From Ascaris suum (taxonomy: Eukaryota > Nematoda > Chromadorea > Rhabditida > Ascarididae), in assembly GCA_013433145.1 (NCBI GenBank), contig CM024173.1, forward strand, positions 10,808,322-10,872,321: 64,000 bases of DNA. The letters are read 5' to 3'. Numbering within the stretch: the first letter of the stretch is position 1; each line of letters starts with the position of its first letter. Below the pieces are notes generated by a model. That model made no database searches. It worked only from the letters and a program-made list of their open reading frames with translations, and was not told the origin of the DNA. The position numbers were made by a program, and so were the translations under genes. Positions 56,301-64,000 of this stretch are shown here, piece by piece.

Positions 56301-59300
56301 CACATAAAGCTTGCAATATGGCTATAAAACATCTACTCTTGAAAAGGCGACTCTTATTAACGTTTTGCCAACTTCGATGAACCAAATCCCCACTCATATT
56401 GTACTATTGAAAGTTGGCAGTTTTGTAAAGAATCCATCCATCATCACATGTGCATCCAGTCCTTTTCAACGTGCCAGTATAAAAAGTAAACCTACGTCCA
56501 TGTGGAGTCAAGCGTATACTACATTTGAACATATTCAAATTTTATTCAAAGATACACTTTCATGCTGAGTCATCATACGCATCATAGTTCACGCCGGGTA
56601 GTTAAGATTAAGCCATTGCTATGTGTGTACTTTTCTATAGATAAACAAATTTGCGGGGCCCACTAAGCGAATTTGCGAGTTTGCATTTTCGAAATGCAAC
56701 ATGCAAATGTCTCTTACGTGCTTACATATAGTTATGCTCGTTCTCGCAGTCTTCACTTTGATCCACTCGTATGAAACACCTTTCAGGTTAATTCAACGAT
56801 TTCGAGGAAACTTATGGATATTTTAATGAATCTTAAACTTGCATAAAAAAGGACATTTCCTAGGAAACTGGGAAATATACCAATAAACCAAACTTCTGTG
56901 GAAGGTTTGCTCTAGAAATTGATTGATACCATAATTTCAATTGAAATTTGAATACTTTTCAGTAGATGCCTTATTCTGCGCATGCATTTAAATTGTTTGC
57001 AGCGATAATAGCAATTGCGGGAACGTATAGTTCTGCAATCCTTACGTCACATTCCTCCACCCTATTTGTTGTAACATTAGTTTACACACAATCATACAGA
57101 GAACATAATGATGCTCGAAAATGTATACGTTGACCAAAATCCGATGTCTTATATGTCTTATATGATTTGCACTTGCAGTCTCTTTTTGTTAAATATGCAA
57201 AATTCCTTCGGCGAAGCGCTCTTGATTGACGTCCCATTGGTGGGTACATATGTTTTGGTAAATGGATTCAATCATTCTTTCTCGTCGATACACTTTCGAA
57301 TACTTGAATCTAGAATTGCAAACTTTCCTCAACTTTGTCCACTTCGATGAGCTGCTCGTATATTTTGTGTCTCATGCATCAACTTCAAAAGGACGTATAA
57401 ACATTTCAATTTGCACAAAAGTTTTTACTGCTTTGCACCGATTAGGCTGGAACTTTACAATCGGTTGGAGAGGGAAAAAATTGTTCTCCAAAAAAAACTC
57501 CGTGCGAGGTGCCGTTCCACCAGAAATATGGATCGACTATTGTGCGTTTTCGGCTCCTTCTTCGTAATCTATGAATCACTTTTTATGGAATGAAGACAGT
57601 TGCAGCAGCATAGATCATGACACCTCTTCTAACAGATTTTTTCTTTACTTATTTCTGTAGTGACAGCAGTCCTATACGAAAAAGTATTTCTCGGAGAGAA
57701 GAATCACGGTGCACTTTTATCCAAAAATATACACAAAAAACCTCTTGCGCACAGTTTATTTGGCCAATAGCCATTATGCTGTATGAAACTTAGGCTACAT
57801 CGAAAAACCGAAAAGCCTTCCTCCTATATTTTCACGTTACTCCTCGCAGTGCATGACAAAACTTCTAGGCGAAAATTGGGCGTAATATCCGGCGTCTATC
57901 CGGTTGCAATGCTCGGTAAGTTTAAAATCATTTTTCGAATGTTGCTGAGTGAAGCTCGATATTATGACTCCTTCAGGAGAGGAGCATGAGGAAGAATGGT
58001 CGTTCGTTGATTCGATTCTCTTTTGCTTCACCGTGATCACAACAATTGGTTAGCCACTTTTCCTTTCGGCTTGTATTCTCTAAGGAGGTCGCCACCTTCA
58101 TAAGCTAATTCGTTTGCTGATCCAACTGGATAGTGATACCCCCTGAAGACATGACCCTTTTCAAATAATTATCGCCACTTCCTCAAGATAAACCCTCGGA
58201 GGATATTTAGTGATAGGTACGGATCTTTTCAGTTCGTTGATCTGTTATGATGGCCTGGCATTGATATGTGATACGGACCGAGAGTTTCCGACATGTCCAC
58301 TTATTCCCACTACATTCCTGAATCGGAATTGATTTAGAAGATCTGTGAATACATCATCGCTTTTTTGGGATTGTGGATTGTTTTTCACTGATCCGTTATG
58401 AAATCACCTTGCTCTTTCTTTGCTTCAATGACGACACTTTAAAATGTGTACATTGTTTCGAAACATGGATTTGTCAGTGATGAGAATTCTGCATCATCGT
58501 CTGTCTCAGCGATATCAGTGTTTTAGGTTATGGAAATGTAACGCCACAAACATTCGCTGGCCGATTATTTTGTATACTTTATGGTTTAATTGGAATACCG
58601 TTCACATTATTGGCAATAGCCGATGTTGGAAAATTTGTATCGGAAATTGTGGAGAGATGGCAAAAAGCATTTGCCAATTTCACAGGGTTCGTTCATATTT
58701 CGATGTCTTGTTAAAGCAACTCGGCAATAAGCTTTCTCGTGATTACTTCAGGCAGTTACGATCTGCCACATTATGTATGGTCATTGTAGATGATCAAGTA
58801 CAATGAGATGTGCTCAAAAAAGTTTCATGTTCAAGCATAATTTTCTCAAAACAACCGTAGATGATCAAATAGAACAACAAACGCTCACCGTTGTTCGAAG
58901 ATATAGCAGAGTCTTAAATGCCGCAATATATTATTAGTGAAACAGTTTGGCGACTTGTAAAACTGCAAAAACCCATTCGAAATCATTCAAAAATAGTCGG
59001 TAAACTCATCATACAGACTCGAATCCCAAAAAAAAGCGCTTTGAGATCGAACTCCAAACGAACCTTCAAAGTAAGTTGCAACAGATAAACGCTGCAGCTG
59101 ATTTTCAGGAAATGCTTGAAGAAACGCTACCTGAGAGGAAAACTTGCAAGGAGACCAAAATATGCTATTCATTCGCGTTCTAATGGCGGGTTGCGTAACA
59201 AACCATTCACTGATGAGCGTGCTGATTTGGAGTCCGATGCCAACGTCGAAAATGTTATTGAAGTTGGTCATTTCCGTGTATAAATGCTTAATTGACTGAG

Positions 59301-62300
59301 AAGAGAGATTTGAAAATAACAAACAAACCCTACGCATTTTCATTTCCATTTGAACGAAAAGTTAGAGTTATTTTTTTCGACCGCCTGCTTTCTGCTGATT
59401 CAAGTCAACACAAATATTCTACTTGGAATGATACCTATTTGGTTGATATCGAAACGTGAATTCAATCCATTGAGTCATAATGGATCATCTAATCAAACAA
59501 TTTTTCCAGTATTTTCATGCTATTGTAACTTCCTGACAGGATCGACAGAGCTAAAGATTGTGTACAACTAAATTTGTGTGGAACTCGGAATTCATCATAG
59601 TGAAACCTAGAAATAGACAGTTGTTCATTGTAAAATCTTCAGGAGGACGCTAGCATTGACATAAGCAATAGACGTAAACAGAATATGAGCAAAAGTGAAT
59701 AAAAAATAGAGAGTAAAACATGAAAATTAATAAGACTTCTCGATCAAAAGGCGTTATGACAAATGAAATTTCAAAACTAAAGGGCACCATTTGTTTGATA
59801 TGCTTCAGAACGATAAGTTTGTTTCCATTTGCTTAAAGATTTGACCGATTAGGGGATGTGAAGGTTTCATGCGGTTCCCTGAGAAAAGCTCACTCATATT
59901 TTCACGTGGCTAAATTTTGACTACAATGTCTTGATAAATAAATCGAATTTGTATCTGCATCTTCCTCTGAAATATAGTATTTTGCGCAATATGCTCACCG
60001 CCTTAGACAATAACTACCCTTCTGTTTGTCCAAGGGTTGCGTCTTTGGCGAAATGCTAATATTGTGCGCAATCAAACAGCATGGATTTTTTTAAATGAAC
60101 CCACAGCAAGGACAGCCGCTGATGCTTCCAGTATACGGTGCAACCGCTGTATTGTCTCTATGCAATTCGACCTGCACATTGCCGGAACTCTAGGCTGCAG
60201 CGATCGCTCTGAGTTTTACAGGCTGTCTTTAGGCGACCCGTTTTTTTTTTCATTACCTTGTCTTGTAGGACGACAAAAGCGATTCTTCAGACTCTGAAAC
60301 AGATGAAAAGCCACATCAGGCCGTTTCACTTCTTCTCCTTTTTCTTATATATGTTACGCTTGGTGCTATGATGATCACTACTTATGAGCCCGACATGGAC
60401 TTTTTTAAGGTAAGGTCTAATTTCTCGAAACATAAGGTGCTGCTGTTACCTGTGAATATTCATTACATCTGCTATTCGCATTTTGTTGACATCATCTAGG
60501 AAAACGTTCTGACTGCTCAAATGTGAGACACAACGCATTATCGTCACCATTGCGTGAGTTACAATTATGAGCGTATGAATGCTGCATTTTGAATTAGAAG
60601 TGATGTTCGAAGGTATTCGAATCATGTCTTACCTTCAAGGTAACTTGAGATATAATTTATTCACAATGTTACACTGTAGAGGGACCCGAAGGTATGAACC
60701 GTGAGAACTGCAACAGAAATGAAATTAGTAATTCACTAATGATGAAGGTCAGCGAGTACCGCAGAAATATCGTTCGAAAATCTTCACCATAATAACTTCA
60801 TTCGAAGTATTCGCTTTACTTTCTAGTCAGTATCTCATAAACGTGACTATTTCTCATGCAGCTGAACACCATTAAAGAATTGCCACTGGAATTGCTCCGA
60901 TCAGAAACAAACCCATCGTAAATAAATCGTGAGGAATACGTCGTGAGGAAAATATTTCCGACGGATTGTTTTCACTGCACGGGAGCGAAAATCATGACTA
61001 AAGTTTTTCTGAATGGACTGAGATAGGTACATAGGCGATATTGCGTTTATCGTGATGAGCACTCTGTGATCGAGATGAATCCTCGGTTCCGACATCAAAA
61101 AAAAATATCTGAAGCAAAATCGGATCTTCCAGAAAAAGCAGCACTCTGTGAGTGTCCCTTCACAATAGCTCACCGCACAATCACTGCATGAGTCGGCCAA
61201 AACAAGCGGCCATTCAAACTGAATTGTTCGAACATGTTCCTCAAAATGCTCACATTGTCATCTGGTTAAAGAATCTTCGTGACTGTAGTAAAACTTAAGT
61301 ATTATGGAACAAAAGAGTTGAAGTGAAGTTTTCAGGCTATCTACTTCAACTTCGTTACATTGACGTCTATTGGTCTTGGTGATATTGTTCCGAGAAGGTA
61401 GAATTTTTTTTTGCTTATGAAATAAACACTCTCTCTGCAGCTTGTACCTTTCATTTACGAAAATACTTGCAGCAGCGACAATAAAATTCCCGTCGGTCAC
61501 GGATTTTCCATCCATATTTGTGCACATGTTGTGTACTTGTATGGTTAGAGCAATAATAAGCAAATGTTTTGAAATGTGCGTATTGTTGTACTGCACAAAT
61601 GCAAATATCTAACTCAAAAGCTGCATTTGGGAAGAAAAAAAGAAAATACATGCTCATTATAAATGCAGTATGAACATGGAGCCACAGTTCAAAGAAGTGA
61701 ATTGCGGTAACCACATAAAGTCCAACGGTTACGCGTAATTGGAAAGCAATCCGGTCAAATCCAATGGCATAAGCACTAGCAGAAGTTGAATATTAGGAGC
61801 ATCAGAAAAGGATGGCTGATCGACTGCTCAAACGTTTTTTTTTTCGAATTCATCGATAGATTACCGCTGTACTTCCACTTCTCCTGTTGTCCTTCAGTTA
61901 TACAAGTCCTGCCTGTGTCGCCTAACCAAATCTATTAAGACCCTCACACTGTTAAACTGGTCACTCAAGCTCCCTAGTTATGCAGTAGACTTCCAGTCTT
62001 CCGCACTCTTGGAAACTGATCAGGTGGTCAGGCGACGTTTTCCAATTTCGCTAAGATCAGGTCTATCAGCATAGAGAGGCAACAGCAGTTACAAGAACTG
62101 GTTAAACATATGGTCATACGCCTTGTCGCTCAAATAATATGTGCTCAGTGCCATTGCCACAAAGGTATCTGTAGATTACTTGTGACGTAGGTTTTGCTTC
62201 AAAAGCTTAGTGCAAACGAATTAATACCTGTTTGAAATTTAGTGAGACCTACATGTTCTTCACGATCACTTATATCGCTATTGGACTCGCTTTGACAACG

Positions 62301-63900
62301 ATAGCAATCGAAATTGCTGCTGATACTCTCAAGAGATTGCATTATTTCGGTAGGAAGATTGAAAATGTCGCAAATGTGCAAATCTGGTTTGGTGGCAAGA
62401 AGTTCGTTCTTGTTGTTTCTTCTATCATTTAATTTTCTCTCCCTTTCATTCAGAAAGCTAATAAAATATAGTCGGTATGAGGACATAAAAGTATAGAGAA
62501 CTGGGTTCCGCTTGTATAATCTATTCGCATTGAATATTATTGCATTTTCATATACTAGGTGATAATGCTGCGATCATTTAATTTCGTTACGGAATCATTT
62601 TCTTGCGCTACCAATGAGCTGAATTGCAAGACAACTCATTGAAAAAATATTTGTAGTGATGCAATGCTCTAGCTTACTTTTATTTATTTTTATATCAAAT
62701 GAATAATAAACGTTATTCAGTGATAATAATAACAATAAAAATTGTTGCTGCTTTGGACTATACTCTCGAAAATTGTGGAAAATCGCCACTGCAATTTTCA
62801 TAAATAACTGGCAAAAATATGCTCAACTAATGCATCTTTCATATGCGAAACTTGATGTATTTATTGATTCGTCTATAAATTATAATAATATCTAATGGGC
62901 CATTAATTTCGACTTACGTAACGACGCAACAAACGCTTTCTATTGTGCTCATATAGTGCTAGTGAATTGTGAATTGAATGCTTTCAAAGAAACATTTCGG
63001 CCCATTTCAATTCAAATTCACGCTTCTGCATTCTTAGGTGAAACATTCAAAAGAATCTCGAAAGTAATTCAGTATACTGCCTTACCAAATCAAAATCAAT
63101 CTAATACTTTAAAAAAAACGATCCAATGGAGAAAGCACCTTCATTCTACCAAACAGTTTTCATGAATGTTTGTGTATCTGTGTCTGTGTATATCTGCTTG
63201 AATAGATGTATTCCTTCTGTCTCTCTGACGTTCTGAACTTGAGGATTAATACAGTTGAAGTTATGAAATTTGGTGAGTACACGGTACAATAAAGAGATAA
63301 TGTCGAAGAAGATATTTCCCCTGGATCGAACACTTTCAAAAGAAGGCATAGTTATTTAGTGGCGATGAAAAATTGACCTCTATTTTCAGCAATCTGATTT
63401 TCCTTTATAAGAAAACCGTTCCAATCGTGAAGAAACATATCTGTATAGGAAAATTTATTGATGGAATGAATTCTGCGCATATAGCTGTGTAGGTTTTTTG
63501 CAAATAATTTCTGAAGATGATTAGCGTAATGAAAGACAAACTAGAAGCACATATCGTGCCAGCTGTTGTGGTGCGTTTTCCCAATTTTTTTCTTTATTAT
63601 ATTCACCATATCTCGCATTAAATTTTCGTTGTAGTGTTTATCTCAACTTAAGCACACTGTTGAAATTCAGTTTAATCAAAGGTGCGATATAATGTAATAC
63701 GAAAATATGGGTCATTTCCCAAAATCAATTTATCATCTAGTGAATATGTTTGACGATTTTTGAGGCTCACAGTGAAGCAACTCATTCGAAATCTTGGTGA
63801 TCAATTCAATCTACCAGCAACGATGATTAAGAATCTTAATTTGGATGATTTTGTTGATCAAGCAATCAAAGTGGAAGCGGGTGAAATTCCAACGCTTAGG
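45818..63900 (+). CDS. Two-pore-domain (K2P/TWK) potassium channel gene, eleven exons, 3' end outside window
   Basis: The product is a plasma-membrane leak K+ channel subunit; K2P subunits dimerise so that two P loops from each chain line one pore. Joining 45818-45874, 49177-49411, 55098-55159, 55796-55934, 57977-58048, 58527-58686, 59109-59262, 60269-60409, 61336-61397, 62243-62401 and 63765-63900 gives 1377 nt (459 codons) without a stop. Order: basic N-terminus (1-19), M1 (about 20-44), extracellular cap (45-171), P1 with filter TTIGYG (186-191), M2 (about 200-225), cytoplasmic loop (about 226-310), M3 (about 311-332), P2 with filter TSIGLG (350-355), M4 (about 364-388) and the C-terminal tail. 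The GLG second filter is common in invertebrate TWKs. The family call is firm; which C. elegans twk gene is orthologous cannot be decided here. Exon 3 and the end of exon 7 are the least certain joins. Confidence 0.9.
45875..49176 (+). other. K2P intron 1 (3.3 kb)
   Basis: From GTAATT to TTATTACAG. Contains the 75-base TA tract and random frames only. An unseen alternative first exon is possible. Confidence 0.6.
47286..47360. repeat. (TA)n microsatellite in K2P intron 1
   Basis: About 75 bases of uninterrupted TA repeat inside the first intron of the channel gene. Confidence 0.99.
49177..49411 (+). CDS. K2P channel exon 2 (M1 and first part of extracellular cap)
   Basis: The acceptor is TTTTATTACAG and the donor is GTATGT, entering in phase 0 and leaving in phase 1. 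The first residues form M1, including VHVMMVLSVSMYAIFGAIVI followed by RKLES, the FGA...LE end of M1 seen across K2P channels. The next 50 or so residues are a polar, basic extracellular stretch containing an N-D-T glycosylation sequon. This cap segment is long for a K2P. The exon follows a 3.3-kb intron and precedes a 5.7-kb one. Confidence 0.9.
51159..51181 (+). repeat. Poly-G tract, 23 bases, in K2P intron 2
   Basis: Run of 23 consecutive G preceded by a T tract and CTCAGGA. Such tracts can form G-quadruplexes on the strand shown. The frame crossing it is not coding. Confidence 0.97.
54129..54216 (+). CDS. Alternative candidate for the missing cap exon of the K2P channel
   Basis: After the acceptor ATCGCTTCAG the plus strand reads in phase 1, as needed after exon 2, and encodes a basic helix-like stretch including KTPKKACRSVERALLLLL before a TGA. 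This would fit the extracellular cap ahead of exon 4. However, its possible donors (GTGATA at 54217, or GTCAGT at 54187) leave phase 2, which does not fit the phase 0 start of exon 4 unless another mini-exon lies between. The same DNA is open on the minus strand, so it may belong to something else. Listed as an alternative to 55098-55159, not as part of the main model. Confidence 0.25.
54820..55080. repeat. GC-rich repeat-like block in K2P intron 2
   Basis: High-GC stretch (54820-55080) open on both strands, ending just before the provisional exon 3. No domain is recognisable. It may be a dispersed repeat, or part of a conserved region around an alternative exon. Confidence 0.35.
55098..55159 (+). 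CDS. K2P channel exon 3, provisional (cap)
   Basis: Exon 2 ends in phase 1 and exon 4 starts in phase 0, so at least one exon must lie between them. This 62-nt segment satisfies both phases: acceptor GGCGCAG, two bases completing an Ile codon, then DNAKLYEMRPEHAKIAEEAM, then the donor GTATAT. The predicted amphipathic helix would lead into the cap helix of exon 4. Against it, the acceptor lacks a pyrimidine tract and the exon lies at the edge of a GC-rich repeat-like block. Moderate to low confidence. Confidence 0.4.
55425..55620. repeat. GC-richer repeat-like block before K2P exon 4
   Basis: A compact higher-GC segment beginning near GTGCCCCCCTTCCAACC with an open minus frame (55607-55410) and no recognisable domain. 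It ends about 175 bases before exon 4. Class unknown. Confidence 0.3.
55796..55934 (+). CDS. K2P channel exon 4 (second cap segment)
   Basis: The acceptor is TTCCAATTTAG and the donor is the consensus GTAAGT, running from phase 0 to phase 1. It encodes a helix with DCSPEVLSRVIATEVDQCYS, the Cys-containing cap region between M1 and P1. The cap cysteines form the inter-subunit disulphide in several K2P channels; which cysteine would do so here is not known. An in-frame TAG directly upstream fixes the exon start. The final G joins exon 5 to make a Gly codon and an uninterrupted frame into P1. Confidence 0.85.
55935..57976 (+). other. K2P intron 4 (2.0 kb)
   Basis: From GTAAGT to CTCCTTCAG. Frames at 57108-57567 overlap in different frames and show no domain; treated as intronic. 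Confidence 0.7.
57977..58048 (+). CDS. K2P channel exon 5 (first pore loop)
   Basis: The acceptor ATGACTCCTTCAG is followed by an acidic stretch, then WSFVDSILFCFTVITTIG, the P1 helix and the first half of selectivity filter one. The filter codon for the first Gly is split across the intron, with its last two bases at the start of exon 6. The donor is GTTAGC, off consensus at +3 and +6, but reading on meets TAG immediately, so splicing is required for a channel. Phase 1 at both ends. Confidence 0.95.
58527..58686 (+). CDS. K2P channel exon 6 (end of filter one and M2)
   Basis: The acceptor is CAGTGTTTTAG. The exon opens with the rest of the filter, YGNVTPQTFAGR, followed by M2 (LFCILYGLIGIPFTLLAIAD) and VGKFVSEIVERW, the conserved M2 end and inner gate region. 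I place the donor at GTTCGT after ACAGG, leaving phase 2, because exon 7 then joins in frame and continues the basic post-M2 segment. Without splicing, the frame adds eight residues and stops. Confidence 0.93.
59109..59262 (+). CDS. K2P channel exon 7 (cytoplasmic M2-M3 loop)
   Basis: The acceptor is GCTGATTTTCAG. The exon encodes KCLKKRYLRGKLARRPKYAI, a basic segment like those that follow M2 in K2P channels, then a polar region ending in acidic residues. The end is uncertain. Ending at 59262 before GTTGGT gives phase 0 and joins exon 8 directly. Ending at 59266 before GTCATT gives phase 1 and would need another exon. I chose the first because it needs no extra exon. The frame reaches a stop soon after in either case. 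Confidence 0.8.
60269..60409 (+). CDS. K2P channel exon 8 (acidic loop end and M3)
   Basis: The acceptor follows a long T tract (CTTGTCTTGTAG) and the donor is GTAAGG; both ends are phase 0 and the exon is 47 codons. It starts with the Ser/Asp-rich run DDKSDSSDSETDEKPHQ, a plausible site for casein-kinase-type phosphorylation (inference), followed by M3 (AVSLLLLFLIYVTLGAMMIT) and the short M3-P2 linker ending DMDFFK. Confidence 0.93.
61336..61397 (+). CDS. K2P channel exon 9 (second pore loop)
   Basis: Sixty-two nucleotides after TGAAGTTTTCAG encode AIYFNFVTLTSIGLGDIVPR, the complete second P loop with filter TSIGLG. Leu in place of Tyr/Phe at the middle position is usual in the second filter of many K2P channels. 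The donor is GTAGAA, phase 2; the split Ser codon is completed by exon 10. Confidence 0.96.
62243..62401 (+). CDS. K2P channel exon 10 (M4 and proximal C-terminus)
   Basis: The acceptor is GTTTGAAATTTAG. The exon encodes M4 (YMFFTITYIAIGLALTTIAI) followed by EIAADTLKRLHYFGRKIENV, the conserved post-M4 helix of worm TWK channels. The chosen donor is GTTCGT at 62402 in phase 2, which joins exon 11 to give IWFGGKKLTVKQL in frame. An internal GTAGGA at 62349 looks closer to consensus but would break the frame. Read-through adds nine residues and stops. Confidence 0.93.
62402..63764 (+). other. K2P intron 10 (1.4 kb)
   Basis: From GTTCGT to TTTTTGAG. AT-rich with no recognisable content. The shorter introns 5-9 (58049-58526, 58687-59108, 59263-60268, 60410-61335, 61398-62242) are likewise empty. 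Confidence 0.7.
63765..63900 (+). CDS. K2P channel exon 11 (C-terminal tail, not the last exon)
   Basis: The exon starts after GATTTTTGAG, an acceptor with G at -3, and ends at consensus GTAAGT in phase 0. It encodes LTVKQLIRNLGDQFNLPATM and continues to GEIPTLR, a tail region that I recognise in type as the conserved cytoplasmic segment after M4 in worm TWK channels. The remaining exons and the 3' untranslated region lie beyond position 64,000. Confidence 0.9.
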
Positions 63901-64000
63901 GTAAGTGATGCTCTTTGTAAATTCTACTTTTCTTTGTTTTGCATTCTACTAGCATCATTAGTCGTTCGTTAGGATGCATCATTTCTCATGAGAATGTTAT

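Noticed and set aside
57108..57593. Overlapping plus frames in K2P intron 4
   Set aside because: They lie in different frames, and exon 4 joins exon 5 directly in phase, so no coding exon is needed here.
59266..59266. Alternative end of K2P exon 7 at the GTCATT donor
   Set aside because: It leaves phase 1 and cannot join exon 8, which starts in phase 0; it would need an extra exon that I do not see.

Overview
The window looks like a gene-poor stretch of a nematode chromosome. I infer a strongylid/clade V parasite, because the only clear gene is a TWK-type two-pore potassium channel and the transposon relics fit a worm genome; no database search was possible. The DNA is AT-rich, with many poly-T runs, four long (TA)n tracts and no prokaryotic operon structure. 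Almost every open frame of 60-130 codons here is random AT-rich sequence, so genes had to be found as short exons with matching splice phases.

Positions 1-41,700 hold no gene that I can assemble. They contain two inverted copies of a dispersed element (about 380-800 and 4010-4410), two (TA)n tracts (2192-2375 and 9264-9411), a near-perfect hairpin at 6572-6623, two local tandem duplications (11984-12120 and 14515-14576), several GC-rich repeat-like blocks, and the 3' end of an RTE-type LINE (34448-34978). A few isolated exon-like fragments also occur: an acidic minus-strand exon at 14783-14868, a broken metalloproteinase-prodomain-like piece at 14894-15030 and a sushi-like piece at 25631-25697.

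Positions about 42,500-44,970 carry a decayed non-LTR retrotransposon on the minus strand. It keeps, in order, a long frame with one stop, an endonuclease-like piece and a reverse transcriptase piece.

From 45,818 to the right edge there is one plus-strand gene for a two-pore-domain (K2P/TWK) potassium channel. I assembled eleven exons whose phases agree throughout: a short basic N-terminus, M1, a long extracellular cap, P1 (filter TTIGYG), M2, a basic then acidic cytoplasmic loop, M3, P2 (filter TSIGLG), M4 and the start of the C-terminal tail. The model covers 459 codons and is still open at its last donor, so the 3' end lies beyond the window. Exon 3 is the weak link. Three, probably four, of its donors begin GTT instead of GTA/GTG, which makes intron retention or regulated splicing a realistic possibility. 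The large introns contain a 23-base poly-G tract, a (TA)n tract and GC-rich repeat-like blocks.
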